Positions 29,200 through 38,267 of a DNA stretch of 64,000 nt are shown piece by piece. The notes beneath the pieces are model-generated. The model had not been told where the DNA came from. It searched no databases and saw only the letters and a list, made by a program, of their open reading frames with translations. A program made the position numbers and the translations under genes. The DNA is from Actinomycetes bacterium (lineage in GTDB: Bacteria > Actinomycetota > Acidimicrobiia > Acidimicrobiales > Acidimicrobiaceae). How positions within the stretch are numbered: position 1 is the stretch's first letter; each line of letters opens with the position of its first letter. Where the stretch lies: NCBI GenBank assembly GCA_021822605.1, contig JAKAQL010000008.1, positions 1-64,000 of the forward strand. Reading direction: 5' to 3'.

Positions 29200-29281
29200 A
29201 GTAATCTATAGGAGACTAATCGGGGCAGCAATCTGAACCGATCGAGTTGGCTGAGTCGGTGAGATTGGAACAAGATAGATC

Positions 29282-29791
29282 GTGAACAGACGCAAGGTGA
29301 TAGGTTGGAGCACTGGAGTAGGGGCGATCGTCGTGGTCAGCATTGGAACACTGGCCGCCATTCCGAGCGGTGGACAGAAACCAGCGCAAATTCCGATCCC
29401 GGGTTCGGCGACGACGGCCTTGCCACAACTACAAAAACTGGGACCTGACGGTCAGATTCCAAGGAATGTAGCGGAGACAGTCCTGCTACCGGTCGGGATG
29501 GTGCCTACTGGCTATAAGAACTTAAATCCCCAGGGTACTACCTTCGATGGTTATGTCCTCTATCGATCAACGATGACTCCGCCACAGGTGCTCGCCTTCT
29601 TCAAGGCTGCGCTGCCCGATGCTGGCTGGCACCTCTACAATGCGAGCGTCACCAAGGGTCAGGATGTGATCTTGGCATCCAAGGCAGGAAGCGACGGTTT
29701 CTATTGGGAGGTTGGCATCAAAGATCCTTTTCCGAGTGGGAGATCCCGGTCCAATCTTCAGCTACGAGTGATTCAGATTAGCTTCTCATGA
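29282..29791 (+). CDS. Secreted or membrane-anchored protein, function unknown
   Basis: GTG start, N-terminal hydrophobic anchor, soluble C-terminal region; ATGA overlap with the downstream gene. Confidence 0.65.
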   Translation: MNRRKVIGWSTGVGAIVVVSIGTLAAIPSGGQKPAQIPIPGSATTALPQLQKLGPDGQIPRNVAETVLLPVGMVPTGYKNLNPQGTTFDGYVLYRSTMTPPQVLAFFKAALPDAGWHLYNASVTKGQDVILASKAGSDGFYWEVGIKDPFPSGRSRSNLQLRVIQISFS

Positions 29792-31011
29792 GAGTGCTCG
29801 TCGTCGGGGCTGGTCCGGCTGGGTCGCTGACCGCCATGCTGCTCGCCAAGAGTGGTCACGAGGTCACGCTGGTCGACCGATCCTCATTCCCAAGGGACAA
29901 AGCGTGTGGGGACGTCATTGGACCGTTGGCCCTCGCAATGCTCGATCGTCTGGGGGTCGAACTCTCCGGTGACCGGCATCGCATAGGGTCGATGTGGCTT
30001 GGCTTCGAGGGTCGCGAGATGCTCATGCCAGCTCGTGCCGGACTCAATCACGGCGGTTACGGGTTGACAATTCGGCGCAAGGAGTTCGATGATCTGCTCT
30101 ATCGCCAGGCTATCACTGCGGGGGCCGAGAGTCGGGTTGGGGTCGTTGGTGACGTACAAAGAAGCGGCCCGCACCTGCGAGTCCTCCTGGATGGGAGACA
30201 GGAGGAGTTCGATATCGTCGTGGGCGCCGACGGAGCTAACTCCGGTGTTGCTCGCTCCATGGGGATGGTGGAGCCTGAGCGAATTCTGCTGGGTTTTGCA
30301 CTGCGGCGACATCTTTCCGGTTCGGTACGAGCTGACCGGGTTGATTTACTGCTTGGGGGTCGCGGACCGATCACTCCAGGGTACGGGTGGGTATTTGATC
30401 AGGGTGGTGGGCAGCTCAATCTCGGTGTCGGAGTGGGTGTTGGTGGAGAGCGGACTCGAGCGAGAGGGGTACGTGAACTCTTAGACCAGTATCAACAGGA
30501 TCTGCTCGATCGCAAGATCATCACCACAGCCGGAGCCCACCAAGAGATGGGTGGTTGGCTGAAGATGGGTCTCGTCGGCACACGTGTGGCATCGGATGGG
30601 GTGTATCTCGTTGGCGATGCGGCGGGGCTGGTGAACCCGCTACAGGGCGAGGGAATCGCCGCGGCGCTCATGAGTGCTTCGTTGTGTGCGTCGGTGATCG
30701 ATCGATGGGGTGTGGATGGCGATGCTGCCTATCGCAGTGCAATCGACCAGCACTTTCGTAAGTTCCTTGCCACTGGCTACACCATCCAGCGCCTGGCTCT
30801 TGCTCATCCGAAAGCCACCCGTCTGGCGATGCAGTCACTGGTACGTGTCGGCCGCCGATCTGAGCGGATTGCGAGTGGCTGGGGAATCTTCTGGAACGAC
30901 CTCACCGAGCACTCAGGTCCGCAGCCGGGAGCGTTTGTCGCCTGGTCGGCGCTCACGCTGGGTCAGTCGGTGACAACCTTCACAAAGGCTCGACCGTCGT
31001 GGCCAGATTAG
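29788..31011 (+). CDS. Geranylgeranyl-reductase family FAD-dependent oxidoreductase
   Basis: VLVVGAGPAGSLTAMLLAKSGHEVTLVDRSSFPRDKACGDVIGP, VGADGANSGVARSM, LVGDAAGLVNPLQGEGIAAAL. Confidence 0.9.
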   Translation: MRVLVVGAGPAGSLTAMLLAKSGHEVTLVDRSSFPRDKACGDVIGPLALAMLDRLGVELSGDRHRIGSMWLGFEGREMLMPARAGLNHGGYGLTIRRKEFDDLLYRQAITAGAESRVGVVGDVQRSGPHLRVLLDGRQEEFDIVVGADGANSGVARSMGMVEPERILLGFALRRHLSGSVRADRVDLLLGGRGPITPGYGWVFDQGGGQLNLGVGVGVGGERTRARGVRELLDQYQQDLLDRKIITTAGAHQEMGGWLKMGLVGTRVASDGVYLVGDAAGLVNPLQGEGIAAALMSASLCASVIDRWGVDGDAAYRSAIDQHFRKFLATGYTIQRLALAHPKATRLAMQSLVRVGRRSERIASGWGIFWNDLTEHSGPQPGAFVAWSALTLGQSVTTFTKARPSWPD

Positions 31012-31112
31012 GCGCAGCGAGACGGTTCGCGATTGGGAGGTCAACCAGGATCGAACCCCTGGCCGAAGACTCTCGGTCGCTGGTTGCACGGTTCGTGTGG
31101 TTGTGACGTGGG

Positions 31113-31655
31113 CTATGGTATGGCCGGCAGCCCATCGATACTGTGGGCGTTGTAGCGTTTGCGGTAGTTTTTGAGGCCTTCGCTGCCCTTCGCAGCGAGC
31201 CAGTTTTCTAGACGGTCTCGCTGGCGCATCTGGGCGGCCATGGGTACCCCGTAGCCACACGAGTTAGTCACGCTCGTGATGGTGATCAGGATAATGGCGC
31301 GGGCACCCTCCCGGTTAGGAAACTTCGTGACCAACGATTCAAATCTTGACCCACCTGGTAACAGGGGTTGGCCACTGCCGTAGATACGCAGGATGTTTGG
31401 CACGCCAGCGAACGAGCAGAACATTAAGGTGATTCGTCCATTTTCTCTGAGATGGGCGATCGTCTCGGCACCCGAGCCAGTGAGGTCGAGGTATGCGACA
31501 TGTCGCACGTCTGGCACATGGAGTGTGTCGCGTAAACCCTTCGGCGAACAGTTGATATGGCCATGATCGCTTAGCGGAGCCGTTGCGACAAAAAAGACCT
31601 CCTGATCGTGAATGAAGTTGATGTCATCAGTGGTCAGCTCGGCGTGCGTAGTCAT
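31113..31655 (-). CDS. Pyridoxamine 5'-phosphate oxidase family protein
   Basis: FFVATAPLSDHGHINCSPKGLRDTLHVPDVRHVAYLDLTGSGAETIAHLRENGRITLMFCSF. Confidence 0.82.
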   Translation of the reverse strand: MTTHAELTTDDINFIHDQEVFFVATAPLSDHGHINCSPKGLRDTLHVPDVRHVAYLDLTGSGAETIAHLRENGRITLMFCSFAGVPNILRIYGSGQPLLPGGSRFESLVTKFPNREGARAIILITITSVTNSCGYGVPMAAQMRQRDRLENWLAAKGSEGLKNYRKRYNAHSIDGLPAIP

Positions 31656-32236
31656 CTTCTTGAATCTAGCTACGCACTCTCTCCGGCTGGGCGTACAGGA
31701 ATTGAATTATCCACAATTTTCGTGCCCGATGGCTGCTTGCGACCCCACAGCATCTCGAGCCCTGTTCGGCGAGGCTGCGGTGCGGGCTTATCAGATTGTC
31801 TGGGCGTTAGCACCTGTCCGGTGCACTGCTAAGGTTTCGCGTGCATCAGTTGTTGTGGCTGGATTTCGCTGCCGATTGGCACTTCACGGTGGGGCTGAGT
31901 GGTAGCCTTTGGTGTCGGTGCTCCTGTTGTGATCCTCGCCTGCCAACGGTGAAGGCCTAGACAAGGATGGTGTAACCCTATATGAAGACGGATCTCTTGA
32001 AACGGTCGGTCGACGTTCATGCTCCATATGGCAGGGGAGGGCGGTCTTCGACGGTGTGGCCATTGGCGAGCAACGAGGGACGCACATCGTCCCCGGACGA
32101 GCGCTGACTCACGACTCTCTAGACGATCGATCCCAAGTGGACTGATAGGTGTGCAGCGTGAAGTCTTCGTTTTCCCGCACCGCGGATGTTGGTAATGGCA
32201 CCCTTGTTGTCCTAGGCTTGATGGGACCGCGCACGA

Positions 32237-33166
32237 GTGAGGGAGGATTTCTTTGTGGCGAACCATGAACGCCCGATGATCTGTTTCGCAGGACCGCTTG
32301 GCAGCTCTGACCACCGAGTCATTGAGCTATTTGGTTTCACCGACTTTGATCCTCTTCCGATGCCCTCTGTCGAGCAGGTGATCTTTACCGTGTCCACCAC
32401 ACCAGGGCTTCTTGGTGTACTCCCCATCGAAAATTCTACCGAAGGAGAGTTGACGCTTACCCTTGATCGACTGATCTTTGATGCTGAGGACGCGTTCATC
32501 ATTGGCGAGGCAGTTCTTGCGGAGGAGATCTGGGGATTCTCTCTCAATGGTGAGGCGTCTGTTCATACGGTCATCTCCCACTCGATGATTCTCGACCTCT
32601 GTGCTGACTTCATTCGGCATCGCGGACTCAGCGTTCGTCACGCAGTATCCACGAAGGCTGCCTGCGACGAAGTAGTGAGTGCTCGAGATCCTGGATTGAT
32701 GGCCCTCGCGCCGCCAAGTGTCGGCGCGCAGGCGGGACTCAACGCGGTTGCCACCGAGGTAGCGCAGGTGAGTGAGTTGCGGACTCGTTATGCGCTGGTC
32801 GCGAACGCCCTTCCCGCTCCGACAGGCACCGATCGGACGATGCTCGCTATCGTCCCACGTTTTGATGCCGTCGGGGCGCTGAGTGAAATCGCTAATCACT
32901 TTAAAAATCATGATGTCAATATGTCGTCCATCTTGTCGCGCCCGCTGGCAGGAGAACGAGATGTTCACTGCTTCGTCGTGGTTGCTGATGGGCATGCCAA
33001 TGTCGAACCGGTGCGTTCGCTTCTTCGATCTCTGTTGCGAGCTGGTCATCAGGTCAAGTTGATGGGTTGCTATCCACGTTGGACTGCCAAGGACGTCGTT
33101 ACCCCCTCGACCCAACTTCCCCGGGGAGTGCTCTCCTACGAGGAGGCGGCTGGTTCAGGCGCATAG
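32237..33166 (+). CDS. pheA: Prephenate dehydratase with ACT domain (start uncertain: GTG 32237 or ATG 32276)
   Basis: ICFAGPLGSSDHRVIELFG, GVLPIENSTEGELTLTLDRL, STKAACDEVVS, TRYALVANALPAPTGTDRTMLAI, ACT-like NHFKNHDVNMSSILSRPLAGERDVHCFVV. Confidence 0.87.
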   Translation: MREDFFVANHERPMICFAGPLGSSDHRVIELFGFTDFDPLPMPSVEQVIFTVSTTPGLLGVLPIENSTEGELTLTLDRLIFDAEDAFIIGEAVLAEEIWGFSLNGEASVHTVISHSMILDLCADFIRHRGLSVRHAVSTKAACDEVVSARDPGLMALAPPSVGAQAGLNAVATEVAQVSELRTRYALVANALPAPTGTDRTMLAIVPRFDAVGALSEIANHFKNHDVNMSSILSRPLAGERDVHCFVVVADGHANVEPVRSLLRSLLRAGHQVKLMGCYPRWTAKDVVTPSTQLPRGVLSYEEAAGSGA

Positions 33167-33176
33167 GGGGATCTGT

Positions 33177-34172
33177 GTGGAGGGAGTTCATGGGCGGCTT
33201 GCGTCCGTTGGGGTGGTTGGTCTAGGCCATCTTGGGGCGTCGCTCGCCGCGGCGTTGACGAATGATGTCACGGTCGTCGGCTTTGATTCGAATCCGGTGT
33301 CGATGTCCATTGTTGTGCAACGTTTTGGGATCAATACGGCTGCATCATTGCTCGATCTTGTCTGCCAGAGTGAATTGATCGTGCTTGCAGTGCCGACCCC
33401 TGCGGTTCGAGGGGTTCGCGATCAGCTGGAGACTTTGGCCGATTTAACAGGGTCGCGTCCGGTCGTCTGTGATATCGCGTCAGTGAAGAATGAGCTAGCA
33501 CTCGATGACGATACTCCATCATCGTTGTCCTACATCAGCCTACACCCAATGGCAGGACGTGAGGGAAACGGTGCTGAAAGTGCCGACCCGTCGATATTTG
33601 CGAACGCGAACTGGGCAGTCGTGCTGACTGGCCAGGAGGAACCCCAGGCGCTAGCCTCGGCGTTGCTGGTTCCTCTTACCTTGGGCAACGGGGTCATACC
33701 GATCCTTCTGGCCGATCATGACCGTGCAATCGCCATGGTGTCTACTTTGCCGCACGTGAGCGCGGTTGCCCTCGGTCGCCTCGTTGGTCAGGCAGCTGAC
33801 CGCGTACTGTTGCGTAGATTGGCGGCAGGATCGATCCGTGATAGTGTTCGTGTTGCGCGCACCGACCCGGCACGAATTGTGGAGATGCTTTACCCGAATC
33901 GCGCGCAGCTCATCGGTGCCATCGATGCTCTGATTGGAGAGTTGCAGGCTTGTCTGGTTCACTTGGAAGACGAGCGTTGGCTGCTCGCTTGGACCCGTGA
34001 TGGTCATGACGGTGCGTGCTCACTCGATGACAGAGACGGAAGACGGTCCTCAAGTCACGTTCCCCAGGCGCTCCTGGTGGATGAGCTTATCCGGCTTGCA
34101 GGAGACGGTGCCATGATCGTCGGCCTTGGCTGGGAAGGGGATGACTTTCGTCTCGACCTAGTCGGCGGCTAG
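33177..34172 (+). CDS. tyrA: Prephenate dehydrogenase family protein
   Basis: VGVVGLGHLGASLAAAL, DIASVKNEL, SLHPMAGREGNG. Confidence 0.85.
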   Translation: MEGVHGRLASVGVVGLGHLGASLAAALTNDVTVVGFDSNPVSMSIVVQRFGINTAASLLDLVCQSELIVLAVPTPAVRGVRDQLETLADLTGSRPVVCDIASVKNELALDDDTPSSLSYISLHPMAGREGNGAESADPSIFANANWAVVLTGQEEPQALASALLVPLTLGNGVIPILLADHDRAIAMVSTLPHVSAVALGRLVGQAADRVLLRRLAAGSIRDSVRVARTDPARIVEMLYPNRAQLIGAIDALIGELQACLVHLEDERWLLAWTRDGHDGACSLDDRDGRRSSSHVPQALLVDELIRLAGDGAMIVGLGWEGDDFRLDLVGG

Positions 34173-36104
34173 TCGAGTCGATATTCGTCGTCGTAGTTCG
34201 AGGCCCAGACGACAAAATTCCCGTGCAGCCTCGGCGTCGTTGGTGTTGAGCACGCGCTGAGCGAGCTGGTGCTGGGCCTGATGGAGCGCGATGAGGTCGG
34301 GATCCTCTAAGCTACTGGCGATTGCGCAGCGTGGTTCGGCTAACGGCCTCTTGTGTCCGCTGGCGGCAAGTGAGATGATCGCGCGTTCCCACCTGAATCC
34401 CTGTGCAGCTGCAACGACGGATGGGTATGACTGCATGGTGGGGAGGATGAGTGAGTCGGGAAGGGCAAGGATCTCGGTGATCGGCAGTGGACGACTCAGC
34501 GCGTAACCCTGACCAAGTTGCGCCCCTAGGGCATGGAGCACTGGTAGCATCCGTGGATCCTCAATACCCTCGATCACCAGATCGACCTCGATCAGTTCGC
34601 TGAGATCGATCGCGACGGTCATCAGGGGTAAGCCAACGTTGAGCAGATCGATGGGCTCTGAAAACGCCCGATCCAGTTTGATCTCGTCAAAGGGGAAGCT
34701 CATGATTCGCGAAAGGGATGCGTAGCCCGTTCCAAAGTCATCAAGAGCTATCTGGTGCCCAGCCTTCTTAAGAAGCGCCAGCGGACCGTAGGCGAGCGAG
34801 ACGAGATCCTGGTTTTCGGTGATCTCGATTCTCAGCTGATGGGGTGAGATCCCTCGTTGGCGCCAGACGGTAATGATCTCACGCGCGTAGCTCTCGTCCG
34901 AGATGAGATCCGGCTCAATGTTGATCGCAACTGGCTTTGTTAAGCCATATTGCTCGACATCGTCGGCCACCTGGGCGAGTACCGTTTCGAAGAGTCTCCG
35001 CCGTTCCTCCCGTGCAAGCGTATCAATAAATTCCTCGGGACTGATCAGGCCGGATGACACCCTGAGGCGAGCCAGGGCTTCATATTGTGTGATCCGTCCA
35101 TTGCCCAGATCGACGATTGGCTGGTAACGAACCTCGAGATTATCACCTTCGATGGAGAGGAGGGAGTGGACGCCGGCCGTCGGGGGAGACTCGGGTGCGG
35201 CGTCAGACATCGGCAGGGTGACCAAGTGGAGCCCAGGCTCTGCACCGGTGACGAGGGCCTGTGAAAGTGCTGTCTCCGCCATACCGAGCAGCAGCATCGG
35301 GTCAGCATTTTCTCGCCACGAGATAGCAAGTCCTGCATACCAGGCTGGTGGTTCTTCACCCGGGGGTTGAAGTCGTGTCGCGCCAATCGCATTCAGCTCC
35401 CGTTCGATGATCGAGACCACTTCGTTACGACCGTCGGCCGTCTCAACCAAGAGCGCAAATGTCGTATCGCCGAGGCGTGCAACGGTGTCGGTTGAACGGG
35501 TGAGGGAACCGAGTTGCCCCGCTAGCTCTACGAGAAGACGGTCACGGTCGCGGGGGTCGGCCTCAAGGTTGTGGTCAATGGAGGTCAAGGCGTAGACGTC
35601 CAGGAGGGCGAGCGCGACTTGCGTGTGAGCACGATCGGCTCGCAGAAGACTCGCCGTCAAGGCATCGATGAATCCACGCCGATTGACGAGACCGGTCAAG
35701 GCATCATGATGGCTGAGTGCGAGGGCAGATCGTAGCTCTACTCGGTGTCGTCGGTCTAGGGTGTCCATCGCACGCGCCTGGAGACGTTGGCGTTGTTGAT
35801 GAACCATGTCAGGTTCGAGGTCTTCGCGATGCCGCATCAGCGTCACTGCAAGCGAATCGATGAGTGCGAGGACCACGGAAGGAGGGTAGCCCAACCGTTG
35901 GAGCGTGATGGCAGCCAGCTCTGCACTCTTACGGCTTGCCCTGGCATCCGCAAGGGCTGGTGCTAGAGCGAGCACCAGCGGTACGAGGAGATCACGGGTG
36001 AGCAACTGGTCCTGATTGTCGACGCCGGTGACGATTGCGGAGAGAACCTCATCGACCACCGCGGGATCGCTCAACCATGACCAAGTCGGATAGGAATGAT
36101 ACAT
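34158..36104 (-). CDS. GGDEF-EAL domain protein (degenerate GGDEF, EAL largely intact)
   Basis: HHDALTGLVNRRGFIDAL with GDTTF in place of GGDEF; EAL: QYEALARL, INIEPDL, RIEITEN, ALDDFGTGYASL, LVIEGIED, GYALSRPLP. Confidence 0.9.
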   Translation of the reverse strand: MYHSYPTWSWLSDPAVVDEVLSAIVTGVDNQDQLLTRDLLVPLVLALAPALADARASRKSAELAAITLQRLGYPPSVVLALIDSLAVTLMRHREDLEPDMVHQQRQRLQARAMDTLDRRHRVELRSALALSHHDALTGLVNRRGFIDALTASLLRADRAHTQVALALLDVYALTSIDHNLEADPRDRDRLLVELAGQLGSLTRSTDTVARLGDTTFALLVETADGRNEVVSIIERELNAIGATRLQPPGEEPPAWYAGLAISWRENADPMLLLGMAETALSQALVTGAEPGLHLVTLPMSDAAPESPPTAGVHSLLSIEGDNLEVRYQPIVDLGNGRITQYEALARLRVSSGLISPEEFIDTLAREERRRLFETVLAQVADDVEQYGLTKPVAINIEPDLISDESYAREIITVWRQRGISPHQLRIEITENQDLVSLAYGPLALLKKAGHQIALDDFGTGYASLSRIMSFPFDEIKLDRAFSEPIDLLNVGLPLMTVAIDLSELIEVDLVIEGIEDPRMLPVLHALGAQLGQGYALSRPLPITEILALPDSLILPTMQSYPSVVAAAQGFRWERAIISLAASGHKRPLAEPRCAIASSLEDPDLIALHQAQHQLAQRVLNTNDAEAAREFCRLGLELRRRISTRLAAD

Positions 36105-36363
36105 GGCGCCCTTCGATCCTCCGTACGTGGTCCCTAGGCCAAGGGCTTCGAGAGGCGAACCCTACCAGCGAATATGTCCATCTACCCGACGTGTTGGTGC
36201 TTACCTTGGTCAACTACGCTCATTCTAGCCCACTGGAGGCGACCTCGCGAGAGAGTTCGCGAATGTTTTGCGCTTGGGCAACCTGGGGAGGTGATGAGCC
36301 CTGGTTGGGTGCCTGGTAGTCGTCGTGGAACTTTGGTAGGCTAAAGCTCATATCGCGAAAGGG

Positions 36364-38040
36364 ATGATGATGGAATCGACTATGCAACAGGGTGCGCTCA
36401 CGGTGGCTGGCATATTGCGCTACGGATCGCAAGCCTTTCCTGATGCGGAGGTGTTCACCTACAACGGTGGTGATGACGTTGCCCGTGCTCGTTTTGCGGA
36501 GATCGCTGATCGGGCAGCTCGACTGGCAGGCGCCTTGGCCGGAATTGGAATCGAACCCTCCGACAGGGTGGGCACTTTCTGTTTTAACCATCAGCAACAC
36601 CTCGAGGCGTACCTCGGTATCCCCGCCATGGGGGCGGTGATTCACACGCTGAATCTCAGACTTTCACCCGATCAGCTTCAGTTTGTGATTGACGATGCAC
36701 AGGATCGGGCCATCATTGTCGATGGGATTGGATTGCCACTATTGGCGCAGGTGCTTGACGCCTGCCCCTGCGTGGAGACCATTATCGTGGTCGGGCCAGT
36801 TCTCGATGTTGCTGCCAGGAAGGCAGTGGCAGCACGGCGTCGCGTGGTAGATTATGAGGACTTTCTGGGAGGTGCAACGCCGCTGGCGGAGTGGCCGGAG
36901 CTCACCGAGACGGATGCGGCAATGATCTGTTACAGCTCAGGTACCACTGGTAGTCCAAAGGGCGTTGTCTATTCGCATCGCTCCACCTATCTCCACGCGA
37001 TCAGCGCGCTCCCGCTGTTTAGCCAACGCAGCTGGAATATTCTGGAGTCCAAGGGTGATGTTGCCCTTATTGTGGTTCCGATGTTTCATGCGGCAGCCTG
37101 GGGGTCTCCGTATGCCTGTTGGTTCACCGGATCAACCATGATTATGCCGGGGCGCTTTTTGCAGGCCGAACCGCTCGCCGCAATGATCGAGAGGTTCCGC
37201 CCGACCGTCTCCTCCGGGGTGCCTACTATCTGGAACGATCTGTTGCACTATTTGGAATCGCATCCAACGGACATCTCAAGCCTCCGCATGTTGACCTCTG
37301 GAGGGTCAGCGACACCCCGATCTCTGATTGAGGCGTATCTTGAGAGGTACAATATCCCTGTCGTCTCCGGGTGGGGCATGACGGAGACCTCCCCGATTTG
37401 CACCCTTGCGATTCCTCCCTCAGGTACGCCACGTGAACGCCTAGTTGACTATCTCGAGACGGCGGGCAAGGTTGTCCCCGGCGTAGAGTTGCGGATTGTG
37501 AATGATCAACAGCAGGCACAGCCCTGGGATGGCAAGGCGTTTGGGGAGATCGAGGTGCGCGGTCCCTGGATTACTGCAGGCTATTTGGGAGGGCGAGGAG
37601 TTGAAAACTTCGATCACGGATGGCTTCGAACTGGTGATATCGCTACCGTTGATCCACAAGGTTACGTTCGAATCATCGACCGTACAAAGGATGTGATCAA
37701 GTCCGGAGGGGAGTGGATCTCCTCCATTGAGCTTGAGAATGCCATCATGGCGCACCCCAAGGTAGCTGAGGCTGCGGTCATCGCAGTCCCGGATGATCGT
37801 TGGTTCGAGCGTCCGTTGGCTTTTGTGGTGGTAAAGCCAGGAGCGGATCTTGAGGTAGCCGAGCTTCGTGAGTTCCTGGCTGGTCGCGTCGCAAAGTGGT
37901 GGCTACCTGAGCGTTACTCCTTCGTTGAGGCTATTCCTCGCACATCGGTCGGGAAGTTTTACAAGAAGGCGTTACGTGACGGGTACCAGGAAGGCAACTA
38001 CGCGATCCATGAGGTCAGACGGACCCAAGGTCAGGAGTAG
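36364..38040 (+). CDS. AMP-forming long-chain acyl-CoA ligase-like protein
   Basis: ICYSSGTTGSPKGVVYSHRS, SGWGMTETSPI, WLRTGDIATVDPQGYVRIIDRTKDVIKSGGEWISS. Confidence 0.93.
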   Translation: MMMESTMQQGALTVAGILRYGSQAFPDAEVFTYNGGDDVARARFAEIADRAARLAGALAGIGIEPSDRVGTFCFNHQQHLEAYLGIPAMGAVIHTLNLRLSPDQLQFVIDDAQDRAIIVDGIGLPLLAQVLDACPCVETIIVVGPVLDVAARKAVAARRRVVDYEDFLGGATPLAEWPELTETDAAMICYSSGTTGSPKGVVYSHRSTYLHAISALPLFSQRSWNILESKGDVALIVVPMFHAAAWGSPYACWFTGSTMIMPGRFLQAEPLAAMIERFRPTVSSGVPTIWNDLLHYLESHPTDISSLRMLTSGGSATPRSLIEAYLERYNIPVVSGWGMTETSPICTLAIPPSGTPRERLVDYLETAGKVVPGVELRIVNDQQQAQPWDGKAFGEIEVRGPWITAGYLGGRGVENFDHGWLRTGDIATVDPQGYVRIIDRTKDVIKSGGEWISSIELENAIMAHPKVAEAAVIAVPDDRWFERPLAFVVVKPGADLEVAELREFLAGRVAKWWLPERYSFVEAIPRTSVGKFYKKALRDGYQEGNYAIHEVRRTQGQE

Positions 38041-38042
38041 CG

Positions 38043-38267
38043 ATGCCGGACCCGGATGAGAGTCGCGAGCGTATGCTGGAGAGCCTGCAGGTACTACTGT
38101 CCCAGCTCGACGACGTGAGCTTCTCACAGCTACTGAGGTATCGGCGTCTGGACCCAGCCAGAGTCAAGCAGGTACAGCAGGAGCTCGCCAAGGTGCGCCG
38201 TTCGCTGCTCAAGGCACAGCAGGTGCTGAGTCATCTGGACTTAGAGATTGAGGAGAATGAGCGATGA
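38043..38267 (+). CDS. Small (74 aa) highly charged, helical protein, function unknown
   Basis: MPDPDESRERMLESLQVLLSQLDDVSFSQLLRYRRLDPARVKQVQQELAKVRRSLLKAQQVLSHLDLEIEENER; tightly spaced between two CoA-ligase genes. Confidence 0.65.
   Translation: MPDPDESRERMLESLQVLLSQLDDVSFSQLLRYRRLDPARVKQVQQELAKVRRSLLKAQQVLSHLDLEIEENER

Noticed and set aside
31033-31090. tRNA 3'-end-like sequence on the minus strand (GGCCAGGGGTTCGATCCTGGTTGACCTCCCA)
   Set aside because: T arm would need an 8-nt loop and no matching 5' acceptor, D or anticodon arm is present; at most a relic, probably chance.
31829-32314. 161-aa minus-strand ORF upstream of pheA
   Set aside because: Low-complexity Arg/His/Pro-rich translation with no recognisable domain; overlaps the pheA start.
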